NCBI GenBank assembly: GCA_019119495.1
Contig: DWWX01000010.1
Coordinates: 1 to 58,787, forward strand
DNA: 58,787 nt
Source: Candidatus Gemmiger stercorigallinarum
GTDB lineage: Bacteria > Bacillota > Clostridia > Oscillospirales > Ruminococcaceae
Reading direction: 5' to 3'
The notes under the pieces are model-generated. The model was not told where the DNA came from. It did not search any database and worked only from the letters and a program-made list of their open reading frames with translations. This document shows, one piece after another, positions 1-8,204 of this stretch; position 1 is the stretch's first letter, and each line of letters begins with the position of its first letter. A program made the position numbers and the translations under genes.

Positions 1-768
1 GCGGTACTTGGCGCCCGCCACCAGCGCGCCCATGTCCAGGCTGAACACCGTGCGGTCCTTGAGGTTCTCCGGCACGTCGCCGCGGACGATCCGCTGGGCC
101 AGCCCTTCGGCAATAGCCGTCTTGCCGACGCCCGCCTCGCCGATGAGCACCGGGTTGTTCTTGCGCTTGCGCGAGAGGATGCGGATGACGTTGCGGATCT
201 CGGAATCACGGCCGATGACCGGGTCCAGCTTGTTCTGGCGGGCCATCTCCACCAGATCCTGGCCGTACTTTTTCAGGGCGTCATAGGTGGATTCGGGGTT
301 GTCGCTGGTGACGCGCTGGTTGCCGCGCACGGCGGAAAGCTGTTTCATAAAGTCTTCCAGCCGGATGTTGAATGCCTTGAACAGTTCCCCCGCCGCCTTG
401 CCGGGACGGCGCAGCATGCCGATGAACACATGCTCCACGCTGATGTATTCATCTTTCATCTGGTTGGCCTGTTCCTCGGCGGCGTTCAGCGCGCGGTCCA
501 GGTCGCCGGAGATATAGACTTTGTCGGGATCGCGGCCGGAGCCGGTCACCCGGGGCAGCGCTTCCACTTTTTGCAGCGCCGCCTGGGCGAAAGCGTTGGG
601 GTCTGCGCCCAGTTTCGTCAGCAACTGGGGGATCAGCCCGTCCTGCTGCCGGGCCAGGGCGGCCAGCAGGTGTTCCTGCTCTACCGCCTGGTTGGAATAT
701 TCTACCGCGATGCGCTGGGCGTTCTGCAGCGCTTCGATGGTTTTTTGCGTCAGTTGGTTCATGTTCAT
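1..768 (-). CDS. clpB: ClpB disaggregase, N-terminal 256 residues (cut by window edge)
   Basis: This is the 5' part of a ClpB/Hsp100 ATPase, which works with DnaK to pull proteins out of aggregates in the cytoplasm. The visible part has the double Clp-N domain (about residues 1-145) and the start of AAA-1 with Walker A GEAGVGKT. The gene continues past base 1, so the truncation is artificial. The start is ATG at 768 because GGAGG lies 8 nt upstream; a second ATG at 762 is less well placed. By hand comparison about 33 of 256 residues differ from the complete ClpB at 30991-33600, so the two are close paralogs. Expression is probably repressed by HrcA through the CIRCE site at 957-983. Confidence 0.97.
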   Translation of the reverse strand, partial: MNMNQLTQKTIEALQNAQRIAVEYSNQAVEQEHLLAALARQQDGLIPQLLTKLGADPNAFAQAALQKVEALPRVTGSGRDPDKVYISGDLDRALNAAEEQANQMKDEYISVEHVFIGMLRRPGKAAGELFKAFNIRLEDFMKQLSAVRGNQRVTSDNPESTYDALKKYGQDLVEMARQNKLDPVIGRDSEIRNVIRILSRKRKNNPVLIGEAGVGKTAIAEGLAQRIVRGDVPENLKDRTVFSLDMGALVAGAKYR

Positions 769-956
769 AGTGCGTACCTCCTTACTGTGCAGATACACGC
801 GTTCTTTCTTTTAGCAGCGCACGGCGCCAAGTGCTTTTGCACCGTGCGCCGCCTGCGTTTCCCCAAGCGGGGAGATCTATTTTAAACGGATGCCCGTTGT
901 GCCGCCAGCTTTCCCACAGTTTCGTCTTGCAGCCCCTTCTCGCCGCCGTCGTTAAA

Positions 957-1012
957 TTAGCACTCTATGCATCCGACTGCTAATATTGTACCACATCCAC
1001 TCCCGCTGTCAA
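957..1012 (-). promoter_or_regulatory. SigA promoter plus CIRCE (HrcA) operator of the left clpB
   Basis: Read on the minus strand, TTGACA (1007-1012), a 16-bp spacer and TACAAT (985-990) are followed directly by TTAGCAGTC-N9-GAGTGCTAA (957-983). The CIRCE consensus is TTAGCACTC-N9-GAGTGCTAA, so there is one mismatch. HrcA bound here would block transcription start and release on heat shock. The operator is transcribed into a leader of about 190 nt, which also contains a hairpin (814-824 with 842-852). The rest of the gene-free stretch 769-1117 shows only a weak TATAAA near 1078 for the divergent regulator operon. Confidence 0.92.
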
Positions 1013-1117
1013 TAGGGGATCGGTAAAAAAATTGTGAACATCCCGCTGTCCGGCCATTGATAGATATTGGAAAGAAGTATAAAGTAAACTGGGAACCACT
1101 GAAAGGAGGACGGGACC

Positions 1118-1783
1118 ATGCGCCCTATTTTGATCGCAGAAGACGAACGGCCCATCGCGGACCTGATCGAACTGACCCTGACCGGCGCGGGCTACGCCTG
1201 CGAACAGGCCAACGACGGCGGGACCGCCGCCGACCTGATCGCGGAACACGACTATGAACTGGCCGTGCTGGACATCATGCTGCCGGGCATCGACGGCTAT
1301 GAACTGCTGCGCTACCTGCGCAGCACCGGCACGCCGGTGATCTTCGTCACCGCCAGGACCACCTTGCAGGACCGGGTGCGGGGGCTGAACCTGGGGGCCG
1401 ACGACTACCTGACCAAGCCCTTTGAACCGCTGGAACTGGTGGCCCGGGTGGAAAGCGTGCTGCGCCGCACGGGCCGCGCCAACGTGGTGCTGCGGGCCTT
1501 CGGCGTGGAATTGGACCCCGCCGCCCACACAGTGACCCGGGATGGCCAGCCGCTGCACCTGGCCCCGCGGGAATTTGAACTGCTGGAACTGCTGATGCGC
1601 AACCGCGGCCTGACGCTGTACCGCGAGGTTCTGTACGAACGCCTGTGGGGCGACGACGAAGCCTTTGACACCCGCCCGTTGGACCTGTGCATCGCCCGGC
1701 TGCGCAGAAAGCTGGGCTGGAAAGAGGAGATCCACACCGTATTCCGCGTGGGATACCGATTGGAACAGGAGGACGCGCCATGA
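1118..1783 (+). CDS. OmpR/PhoB-family response regulator
   Basis: This two-component transcription factor of 221 residues has an N-terminal receiver domain and a C-terminal winged helix. Receiver residues are visible: acidic E8/D9, phosphoacceptor D52 (in AVLDIMLPG), T78 and K100 (in TKPFEP). The C-terminal half carries the usual winged-helix pattern (PREFELLELLMRN through FRVGYRLE). A strong AAAGGAGG precedes the ATG. The stop overlaps the kinase start (ATGA at 1780-1783), so the two are translationally coupled. The stimulus is not evident; the downstream membrane protein and lipoprotein suggest a cell-envelope signal. Confidence 0.96.
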   Translation: MRPILIAEDERPIADLIELTLTGAGYACEQANDGGTAADLIAEHDYELAVLDIMLPGIDGYELLRYLRSTGTPVIFVTARTTLQDRVRGLNLGADDYLTKPFEPLELVARVESVLRRTGRANVVLRAFGVELDPAAHTVTRDGQPLHLAPREFELLELLMRNRGLTLYREVLYERLWGDDEAFDTRPLDLCIARLRRKLGWKEEIHTVFRVGYRLEQEDAP

Positions 1784-3204
1784 AACTGGGACACAAACTG
1801 ACGCTGGCCCTGCTGTGCGTGCTGGCGCTGGTACTGGGGCTGTGTACGCTGTGGACCCAGGACCGCCAATGGGAACGGGCCTTGCAGGACGCCCGCAGCG
1901 CCGCGCTGGCCGACTGGCAGCGGGAAGCCGACGCCCTGCAACAGGGGCTCCTGCCCGACGACCAGTACAGCAATTATAATGAAGAACTGTACAGCCGCGC
2001 ATGGCGCCACCTGATGCAGCCCGGCGCCCCCCGCGCCGCGCTGGCGGTGTACGGGCAGGACGGGACGCTGCTGGCGTCCAGCATGCCGGTAACGCTGGCG
2101 CAGGATGAACTGGCCCGCGCCGTGCCGGGGGATGCGGACCTGCAGCTTTTGACCGCCGTGGCCGCCGACGGCACACGGTACTTCCTGTGCAGCGGGCTGG
2201 TGCTGCTGCCGGAGGAATGTGTGACGCTGGTGAGCGCCCAAAGCCTGGACGGCCTGTTTGCCGACCGCGCCCTGCGGCTGCGGGACGCCGCGCTGACGCA
2301 AGTTGCTGCCCTGGCGGTGGCCGCCCTGCTGACGCTGCTGTTCTGCCGCCGGATGGTGCGCCCGCTGGAACAGCTGGAGGCCGCCAGCCGCCGGATCGCG
2401 GCGGGCGCCTACGACCGGCGCACCGCCTTGCCCGGCAGCGACGAGATCGCCGGCCTGAGCCGCAGTTTTGACGCCATGGCCGCCGCCGTGCAGGAGAAGG
2501 TCAACGACCTGCAGCGGCACTTGCAGGCGCGGGACGCCTTTGTGGCGGCCTTTACCCATGAACTCAAGACCCCCATGACCAGCATGCTGGGGTATGCGGA
2601 CCTGCTGCGCGGGGCCGAGGTCCCCGCCGCCACCCGGCGCAAAGCCGCCGACTTTATCTACCATGAAAGCAAGCGGCTGGAAGCCCTGAGCGGCCGCCTG
2701 ATGGAACTGATGCAGCTGGAACACGAAACGCCCCCGGCACTGGAACCTGTGCGGCTGGACGCGGTGTTCCGCCAGCTGGAGCGGGCGCTGCCCGTAGGCG
2801 CGCCCATGCCGGTATTTGCCGACTGCCGCACCGTGGTGCTGGCCCAGCGGGAACTGCTGTGCGACCTGCTGTACAACCTGCTGCAAAACGCCCGCCGGGC
2901 CACCCCCGCCGGCGGCACGGTGGCCGTGGAAGTACAGGAAGAAGCGGACCGCGTGACGCTGACCGTGCGGGACACCGGCTGCGGCATTCCCGCCGGGGAC
3001 CTGCCCCATGTGACCGAACCATTTTATATGGTGGACAAGTCCCGCGCGCGGGACCAGGGCGGCAGCGGCATGGGGCTGGCCCTGTGCGCCCGCATTGCGG
3101 AACTGCACGGCACCCGCCTGGAACTGGAAAGCCGCCCCGGCGCGGGGACCCGCGTACACCTTACCCTGCAAAAAGCAAAGGAGGATGGCCATGAAACTGC
3201 GTAA
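1780..3204 (+). CDS. Sensor histidine kinase
   Basis: This 474-residue membrane kinase is the partner of the preceding regulator. Transmembrane helices lie at about residues 8-25 and 171-189 and enclose an extracytoplasmic sensor of about 145 residues. A HAMP linker follows (about 190-240), then the HisKA domain with the H-box FTHELKTPMT (His260). The HATPase domain has an N-box (NLLQNARRAT), G1 DTGCGIP and G2 GGSGMGLAL. The N-box has Gln before Asn-Ala, where Asp or Glu is more usual. The start is ATG 1780, with AGGAGG 7 nt upstream; longer in-frame openings lie inside the regulator gene. Its 3' end overlaps the next gene by 14 nt. Confidence 0.96.
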   Translation: MKLGHKLTLALLCVLALVLGLCTLWTQDRQWERALQDARSAALADWQREADALQQGLLPDDQYSNYNEELYSRAWRHLMQPGAPRAALAVYGQDGTLLASSMPVTLAQDELARAVPGDADLQLLTAVAADGTRYFLCSGLVLLPEECVTLVSAQSLDGLFADRALRLRDAALTQVAALAVAALLTLLFCRRMVRPLEQLEAASRRIAAGAYDRRTALPGSDEIAGLSRSFDAMAAAVQEKVNDLQRHLQARDAFVAAFTHELKTPMTSMLGYADLLRGAEVPAATRRKAADFIYHESKRLEALSGRLMELMQLEHETPPALEPVRLDAVFRQLERALPVGAPMPVFADCRTVVLAQRELLCDLLYNLLQNARRATPAGGTVAVEVQEEADRVTLTVRDTGCGIPAGDLPHVTEPFYMVDKSRARDQGGSGMGLALCARIAELHGTRLELESRPGAGTRVHLTLQKAKEDGHETA

Positions 3205-3889
3205 CGCCCTGCTGCCGCTGGCGGGCACGCTGGCGCTGATGGCCCTGTGTACCGCCCTGCCCTTTTTATGGTTTGCCCTGCGGGACCGTCAGTTGGACGG
3301 CGCGGTGCAGACTGCCGCCGCCCGGCCGGAATTTTTGAGCGCCGCCGGGCGGGAAAACCCGGTGGCGCGGGAACTGTACTATTGGCGGGAACGATCGGAC
3401 GGCGTGCCCACCTACGACGCGGGCGGGCCGGTGGATGCCGCCGCTGCCCGCCAGACCGTACTGCCCGGCCTGCAAGCGCTGCGCGGGGTACTGCCCGACG
3501 CCATGCAGACCGCCGCCGAAGAACTGGTGGCTGAAGCTGCGGAAGTTACCGTCAGCCACCCCGCCGACGGCATGACGGCCTACGATTTTTCAGCCGGGGA
3601 GGAGCGGTTCCTGTGGCTTTGGTACAGTGACGGCGGGGCGCTGGTCCAGGTGAACGGCAACGTGGGCAGCGGCGACGGGTTCGACCCGGCCGCAGCCGCC
3701 GCGGCCTACCGCACCATGCTGGGGCTGGACGATTTTGCCGACTGGGAGGACGCCGACCCGCTCGGGTACGGCGACCCGGCGCCCCTGTACAGCGCCGACG
3801 CGCAGTTGTATCTGGTGGCCAACATCGACCGCGGCTATTTCAACCTGAGCGTCACATCCGTATCGCCGGAAGCCTACGCGGAATTTTGA
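3191..3889 (+). CDS. Membrane-anchored hypothetical protein
   Basis: I do not recognise this 232-residue protein. One hydrophobic segment near the N-terminus (about residues 7-29) looks like an uncleaved signal anchor. It is followed by an extracytoplasmic domain rich in Ala, Asp and Tyr, with several aromatic patches (YYWRERSDG, FLWLWYSDG). It overlaps the kinase gene by 14 nt, and ATG 3191 is preferred because AAAGGAGG ends 6 nt before it; the in-frame ATG at 3185 would touch the Shine-Dalgarno sequence. Its place in the operon suggests an accessory to, or target of, the two-component system. Confidence 0.85.
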   Translation: MKLRNALLPLAGTLALMALCTALPFLWFALRDRQLDGAVQTAAARPEFLSAAGRENPVARELYYWRERSDGVPTYDAGGPVDAAAARQTVLPGLQALRGVLPDAMQTAAEELVAEAAEVTVSHPADGMTAYDFSAGEERFLWLWYSDGGALVQVNGNVGSGDGFDPAAAAAAYRTMLGLDDFADWEDADPLGYGDPAPLYSADAQLYLVANIDRGYFNLSVTSVSPEAYAEF

Positions 3890-3916
3890 TGTTTTTATAA
3901 AAAAGGAGGATATGCC

Positions 3917-5209
3917 ATGAAACGAGCCTTTTCTCTCGCGCTCACCGCTTTGCTGTTGGCGGGCTGCACCGCCGCCCCCGCCGCCAGCAGTGACGCCGCC
4001 GCAAGCACCGAACCCGCCCCGTCCCCTGCCGCCGAAAGCACCGATACCGCCGAAGCGCCCGCCGCGACGGCCAGCACCGAACCGCTGCGGCTACTGCAAA
4101 CGGGAGATGAAAAGCAGTATTATCTCACCGAACCGGCCAACGCCGACCAGACGCTGGAACGGTTTCGTATCGTGGATTTGACGACGGGCGAAAACGCGAT
4201 CCCCTGCGACGTGGAAGGCTGCACCCACGATAGTGAGGACTGCCCGGCCGTCTGGTCCCGTGCGACCTGGGATTTTGGTGTTGCGGCTTGGGTACTGGAC
4301 GAAGATACGCTGCTGATCCTTTCCAGCACCTCCGAACCCAACAAGACCGTATTTTCTTTTGCCGACCGAAATTGCCAGAATCTCACTCCCTTTGCCACCG
4401 TAGAAGATGCGATGGGGATTGCTCAACAATGCACCGATGGGACTTCGCTGTATTTCCTCATGTCAATAGAAGGCGGCACGTATAAGATTTGCCGCCTTTC
4501 CCTTGCCGACGGTTCCTTGGCTGTTCTGTGGGAGGGGGCGGAATATCCCGTTCCGGGCGTGATCGGGCGTGATTTCGTGGTAAAAACTTCCGACCTGACC
4601 TACCCCGCCCCTACCGGCGACCTGATCGCTGACGCCACCACCCCGCCCACCGGCACCGTCACCCACAGCCTGCTGAATGTAGACACCGGCGAAGTGCGTG
4701 AACTGTACACCTATTCTTCGGACGATTGGAACCTTGATACCCTGGATGCCTACGTCGTAAACGGGCGGTATTATCAAATCGACCGTGTGGCGGGAACGCT
4801 GAACACGATCGATCCCGCCACCGGCGAGGTACGCCAGATCACCGACCAACTCCCGGCCACCGCGTCGGGCACCTATGCAAATTACATGCCACAAGCCGTG
4901 CTGGACAGTTGGATGGTGTTCTATGACCTGCCGGTCATCGTCAACGTGGAGACCGGCGAGGTGCGCCAGCGGATCGACCTGCCGGAAAACTACTGGAACG
5001 GCTACGGCCACCAGCCCGGCATCTATTTGCAGTTGAAAGACCGCCTGCTGGTGGACTGCCGGTACGAGCCTTATACCCGCACCGGCGTCGGCACGGACGG
5101 GACCCCCTATACGGTGGAGACCAACCACATCTATCTGGGCCTGATCTCCATCGAGGACTTCCTCAACGGTGTGCCCAACTACACCGAAGTGGGAGAATAC
5201 GCCACATAA
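3917..5209 (+). CDS. Putative lipoprotein, beta-propeller-like
   Basis: This 430-residue secreted lipoprotein has a signal peptide ending in the lipobox LLAGC and then a low-complexity Ala/Ser/Thr/Pro linker (to about residue 60). The mature part has recurring strand-rich units of the kind seen in periplasmic propeller repeats (YYQIDRVAGTLNTIDPATG, MVFYDLPVIVNVETG). No catalytic motif is visible. A CDVEGCTHDSEDC segment could bind a metal or form disulfides. It lies 27 bp after the membrane protein with AAAAGGAGG in front, so it is the last gene of the operon. A similarly organised lipoprotein sits at 17449-18735. Confidence 0.85.
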   Translation: MKRAFSLALTALLLAGCTAAPAASSDAAASTEPAPSPAAESTDTAEAPAATASTEPLRLLQTGDEKQYYLTEPANADQTLERFRIVDLTTGENAIPCDVEGCTHDSEDCPAVWSRATWDFGVAAWVLDEDTLLILSSTSEPNKTVFSFADRNCQNLTPFATVEDAMGIAQQCTDGTSLYFLMSIEGGTYKICRLSLADGSLAVLWEGAEYPVPGVIGRDFVVKTSDLTYPAPTGDLIADATTPPTGTVTHSLLNVDTGEVRELYTYSSDDWNLDTLDAYVVNGRYYQIDRVAGTLNTIDPATGEVRQITDQLPATASGTYANYMPQAVLDSWMVFYDLPVIVNVETGEVRQRIDLPENYWNGYGHQPGIYLQLKDRLLVDCRYEPYTRTGVGTDGTPYTVETNHIYLGLISIEDFLNGVPNYTEVGEYAT

Positions 5210-5212
5210 AGC

Positions 5213-5239
5213 AAAGCCGCCCCGGCCGGGGCGGCTTTT
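5213..5239 (+). terminator. Rho-independent terminator (partly bidirectional)
   Basis: An 11-bp perfect stem AAAGCCGCCCC / GGGGCGGCTTT with a GGCC loop starts 3 bp after the lipoprotein stop and runs into a T-tract. On the minus strand the same stem lies 27 bp past the end of the aldo/keto reductase gene and is followed by TTTGC, so it may serve both convergent genes. Confidence 0.88.
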
Positions 5240-5265
5240 GTTACCATGTAAGGAACGCGGCGGCG

Positions 5266-6405
5266 TCAGGCGTTTTCAAAATGCTGCGCCACTTTTTTCA
5301 GCGTCTCGATAATAGGCAGGTGCTGGGGGCAGGCGCCCTCGCACTGGCCGCAGGCGATGCACGCGCTGGCCTTGCCGAACTCTTTCGTCAGGTTGTCATA
5401 GTATTCCCGCTGGGGCGTCCAGTCCTTGCCGGGGAGTTCCTGCAGGTCGGTGTTGTACAGCGAGAAATAGCGCGGGATGGCAATGTGCATGGGGCAGCCC
5501 TCGGTGCAGTAGGAGCAGCCCGTGCAGGGCACCGCGATGTTCGCGTTGATGATGGACACGGCCTTCTCGACGCAGGCTTCCTCCCCGGCGTCCAGCGGGC
5601 GGAAATCCTGCATATAGCCGGTGTTGTCCAGCAGCTGGGCCATATCGCTCATGCCGGAGAGCACGATCTTCACGTTGGGTTTGCTGGCCGCGAAACGGAT
5701 GGCCCAGGACGGCACCGAGGCTTCCGGCGCGTGGGCTTTGAACATTTCCTCCACCGCCCGGGGCACTTTGGCCAGCGTGCCGCCCTTGACCGGCTCCATG
5801 ACGATGACCGGCTTGCCGTGCTTTTCGGCTACCTCATAGCATTTGCGGGACTGCACGCCCTCGCTGTCCCAGTCCAGATAATTGATCTGGAGCTGTACGA
5901 ACTCCACTTCCGGGTGCTCGGTCAGGATGCGGTCCAGAAGGTCCGCATGGTCGTGGAAGGAAAAGCCGATGTGCCTGACCATACCCTGTTCCTTCTTCTG
6001 CTGCAGCCAGGTAAAGCAGTCCAGCTTTTTGTAGATCTCGTAGTGCTCGGCGCCCATGTCGTGCAGCAGGTAGTAGTCAAAATACCCCGCGCCGGTCTTT
6101 TCCAGCTGGGTGTTGAAGATCTTGTCCCGATCCTCCAGCGTATGGATGAAGCCCGCATGCAATTTGTCCGCCAGGGTGAAGCTGTCCCGCGGATGGCGGC
6201 TGGTCAGCGCCTCCTTGACGGCGTTCTCGCTCTTGAACGCACAATACATCCAGGCCGTGTCAAAGTAGGTGAACCCCCGTTCGAGGAAGGTGTCCACCAT
6301 CTGCCTGGTCTGCCCGATGTCGATGCTGCCCGCATCGTTGGGGTCCGTCAGCGGCAGCCGCATCAGGCCGAACCCCAGTTTTTTGGCATTGTTGAAAATA
6401 TCCAT
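5266..6405 (-). CDS. Aldo/keto reductase with C-terminal 2x[4Fe-4S] ferredoxin domain
   Basis: This cytoplasmic oxidoreductase has 379 residues. The AKR barrel (about 1-280) keeps the catalytic tetrad D49, Y54 (TAWMY), K81 and H115 (YLLHDMG). The C-terminal domain has two ferredoxin-type clusters, CTGCSYCTEGCP and CIACGQCEGACP. This architecture is common in anaerobic clostridia; the physiological substrate is usually unknown and the electron path may involve ferredoxin. The gene stands alone. Its promoter has MerR-type geometry (see 6450-6480), suggesting induction by an electrophile, metal or redox signal. Confidence 0.95.
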   Translation of the reverse strand: MDIFNNAKKLGFGLMRLPLTDPNDAGSIDIGQTRQMVDTFLERGFTYFDTAWMYCAFKSENAVKEALTSRHPRDSFTLADKLHAGFIHTLEDRDKIFNTQLEKTGAGYFDYYLLHDMGAEHYEIYKKLDCFTWLQQKKEQGMVRHIGFSFHDHADLLDRILTEHPEVEFVQLQINYLDWDSEGVQSRKCYEVAEKHGKPVIVMEPVKGGTLAKVPRAVEEMFKAHAPEASVPSWAIRFAASKPNVKIVLSGMSDMAQLLDNTGYMQDFRPLDAGEEACVEKAVSIINANIAVPCTGCSYCTEGCPMHIAIPRYFSLYNTDLQELPGKDWTPQREYYDNLTKEFGKASACIACGQCEGACPQHLPIIETLKKVAQHFENA

Positions 6406-6449
6406 CGTTCACAACCCCCATTTTCGGCGCAGTGCGCTTTATTGTTTGT

Positions 6450-6480
6450 ATTATACAACTTGAAGTACACTTGAAGTCAA
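6450..6480 (-). promoter_or_regulatory. MerR-type promoter/operator of the aldo/keto reductase
   Basis: On the minus strand, TTGACT (6475-6480) and TATAAT (6450-6455) are separated by 19 bp rather than 17. The spacer region carries two copies of ACTTCAAGT (6469-6477 and 6458-6466) two bases apart, which gives an overall dyad ACTTnAAGTnnACTTnAAGT. Long spacers with a central dyad are the hallmark of MerR-family activators, which underwind the DNA to align the two boxes. No MerR gene lies in the window. Confidence 0.75.
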
Positions 6481-6533
6481 GCCCGCTTTACGGGGCGTCC
6501 GATTTTTTTGCTGTACTTTTTTCCAAAAGCGTG

Positions 6534-6539
6534 TATAAT
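6534..6539 (+). promoter_or_regulatory. Probable -10 box of the trigger-factor-like lipoprotein
   Basis: A perfect TATAAT lies 41 bp before the ATG. I see no good -35 at 16-18 bp; TTGCTG at 6508-6513 would need a 20-bp spacer. Confidence 0.45.
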
Positions 6540-6580
6540 AGGAATTGCGTATGCAATTTTTATTTATACAGGAGAACCCC

Positions 6581-7771
6581 ATGAAAAAGAAAGTATTCTT
6601 GCGCTCTGCCGCCTGCCTGCTGGCTGTAAGCCTGACCGCCGCACTGGCGGGCTGCGGCAGCACCGCCGAGAGCGGATCCACGGCGGAGACCGCTACCGCC
6701 GAAACCGCCACCGCCGAGACCGCCGTGGATGAGTCCGCCTACGATTACCTGGCGGACTTCAACTACTCCGACGGGTTTGACGAGAACGGCTACCTGAAAG
6801 GCGTGACCGCCGCCGATTACGTCACCCTGCCGGATGACTACGCCGCCATCACCATCGACGCGGCGCTGGGCGAGGTCGATGAGCAGGATGTGACCGATTA
6901 CATCAACTCCAACATCCTGGCCAACTTCGCCACCGTCAACCAGATCACCGACCGCGCCGCGGCCGACGGGGACACCGTCAACATCGACTACGTGGGCACC
7001 ATCGACGGCGTGGCCTTTGAAGGCGGCGACACCCAGGGCCAGGGCACCGATCTGGAACTGGGCAGCGGCGCCTACATTGACGGGTTTGAGGAACAGATCG
7101 TCGGCCACACCCCCGGCGAGACCTTCGATGTGAACGTCACCTTCCCCGAAGATTACGGCAACGCCGACGTCGCCGGCAAGGACGCCGTGTTCAGCACCAC
7201 GCTGAACTACATCAGCGAGACCGTGCTGCCCGAACTGACCGACGAATGGGTGCAGGCGAACCTGACCGACGCCATGGGCTTTGCCGATGTCAGCGAACTG
7301 AACGCCTTTGTGAGCAACCAGATCTCGCTTTCCAACCAGTCCGGCGACGTTTACTCGGCGCTGTATGCCAAGGCCGGCTTTGCCGGGGAACTGCCCGAGT
7401 CTGCGGTGAACTACTACCGCGACGTGCTGCTGTTCGGCGTGCGCAACTATGCGCAGAGCTACGGCACCACCATGACCAGCATCGTGAACTCCGGCCTGCT
7501 CGGCGCCGCCTATGATACGGTGGAGGACTTCATCACCGACGCCGAGAGCGCCATCAACGCCCAGGTGCAGCAGGCGCTGCTGCTGCAGGCCGTGGCCGAA
7601 AAGCAGGGCCTGACCTGCGACACCGACACCCTGAACACGGAATTTGTCAGGCAGTTCGGCATGTCCGACCCGTCCTACCTGACGGATGTCTACGGCGAGA
7701 ATTACGTCAAATCCCAACTGCTGAACGCCCTGGTCATGCAGAACCTGGTGGACAACGTCCAGTACGAGTGA
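6581..7771 (+). CDS. Trigger-factor-like FKBP peptidyl-prolyl isomerase, lipoprotein
   Basis: This 396-residue extracytoplasmic foldase has a type II signal peptide ending in ALAGC. A linker repeating TAETA-type units follows, then an FKBP domain (about residues 125-215, with VNIDYVGTIDGVAFEGG and GSGAYIDGFEEQIVG). The helical C-terminal half (about 215-396) resembles the trigger factor substrate cradle. The N-terminal ribosome-binding domain of cytoplasmic trigger factor is missing and replaced by the lipid anchor, so it should act on secreted proteins at the outer face of the membrane. ATG 6581 is chosen for its AGGAG and because it opens the signal peptide. It is monocistronic. Confidence 0.93.
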   Translation: MKKKVFLRSAACLLAVSLTAALAGCGSTAESGSTAETATAETATAETAVDESAYDYLADFNYSDGFDENGYLKGVTAADYVTLPDDYAAITIDAALGEVDEQDVTDYINSNILANFATVNQITDRAAADGDTVNIDYVGTIDGVAFEGGDTQGQGTDLELGSGAYIDGFEEQIVGHTPGETFDVNVTFPEDYGNADVAGKDAVFSTTLNYISETVLPELTDEWVQANLTDAMGFADVSELNAFVSNQISLSNQSGDVYSALYAKAGFAGELPESAVNYYRDVLLFGVRNYAQSYGTTMTSIVNSGLLGAAYDTVEDFITDAESAINAQVQQALLLQAVAEKQGLTCDTDTLNTEFVRQFGMSDPSYLTDVYGENYVKSQLLNALVMQNLVDNVQYE

Positions 7772-7792
7772 TCTTTCGATCCCGCCTTTCCT

Positions 7793-7824
7793 GCCCGGCG
7801 CCCTGCGGCGCCGGGCATTTTTTT
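7793..7824 (+). terminator. Rho-independent terminator
   Basis: A 9-bp perfect stem GCCCGGCGC / GCGCCGGGC with a 6-nt loop is followed by ATTTTTTT. It closes the foldase gene. Confidence 0.95.
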
Positions 7825-7835
7825 GCATTTTCCCC

Positions 7836-7895
7836 TTGACAACGATGTACGGCGTAGTATAATGCAGATACAGTAATTAGACGTTTCTCTAATTA
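7836..7895 (+). promoter_or_regulatory. SigA promoter and palindromic operator of the ArsR-SdpI pair
   Basis: TTGACA (7836-7841), 16 bp and TATAAT (7858-7863) form a near-ideal promoter. Eleven bases downstream lies a perfect inverted repeat TAATTAG-N8-CTAATTA (7874-7880 / 7889-7895). Its position over the transcription start, directly before an ArsR-type gene, suggests autorepression. Confidence 0.82.
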
Positions 7896-7922
7896 TCTAT
7901 TTGTGTAAAGGAGGACCCGTTC

Positions 7923-8204
7923 ATGGCAGATGCATTCAAAGCGCTGGCCGACCCGACCCGGCGGCGCATCCTGGAACTGCTGGCCCAGGGGGAACTGAGC
8001 GCCGGGGAGATCGCCGCCCATTTTTCCATGACCAAACCGTCTGTCAGCCACCACCTGAGCATCCTGAAGGCCGCCGGCCTGATCAGCGACGAGCGCCGCG
8101 GCCAGAACATCGTATACAGTGTAAACCTGACCATCTTTCAGGAACTGGTCAAATGGTTCTACGATGTGGATCTTGTCAAGGAGGAACCCGACAATGAAAA
8201 ATAA
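7923..8204 (+). CDS. ArsR-family transcriptional repressor (SdpR-like)
   Basis: This 93-residue protein is a single winged-helix domain: FKALADPTRRRILELLAQGELSAGEIA leads into the recognition helix region MTKPSVSHHLSILKAAGL. No metal-binding Cys pair (CVC) of the classical ArsR/SmtB sensors is present. That fits the SdpR type, in which the membrane partner SdpI sequesters the repressor. Its 3' end overlaps the SdpI-like gene by 11 nt, and the palindrome upstream is the likely operator. Confidence 0.93.
   Translation: MADAFKALADPTRRRILELLAQGELSAGEIAAHFSMTKPSVSHHLSILKAAGLISDERRGQNIVYSVNLTIFQELVKWFYDVDLVKEEPDNEK

Noticed and set aside
1..768. Left clpB as a pseudogene
   Set aside because: The frame is open to base 1 with all expected N-terminal features; the missing part lies outside the window.
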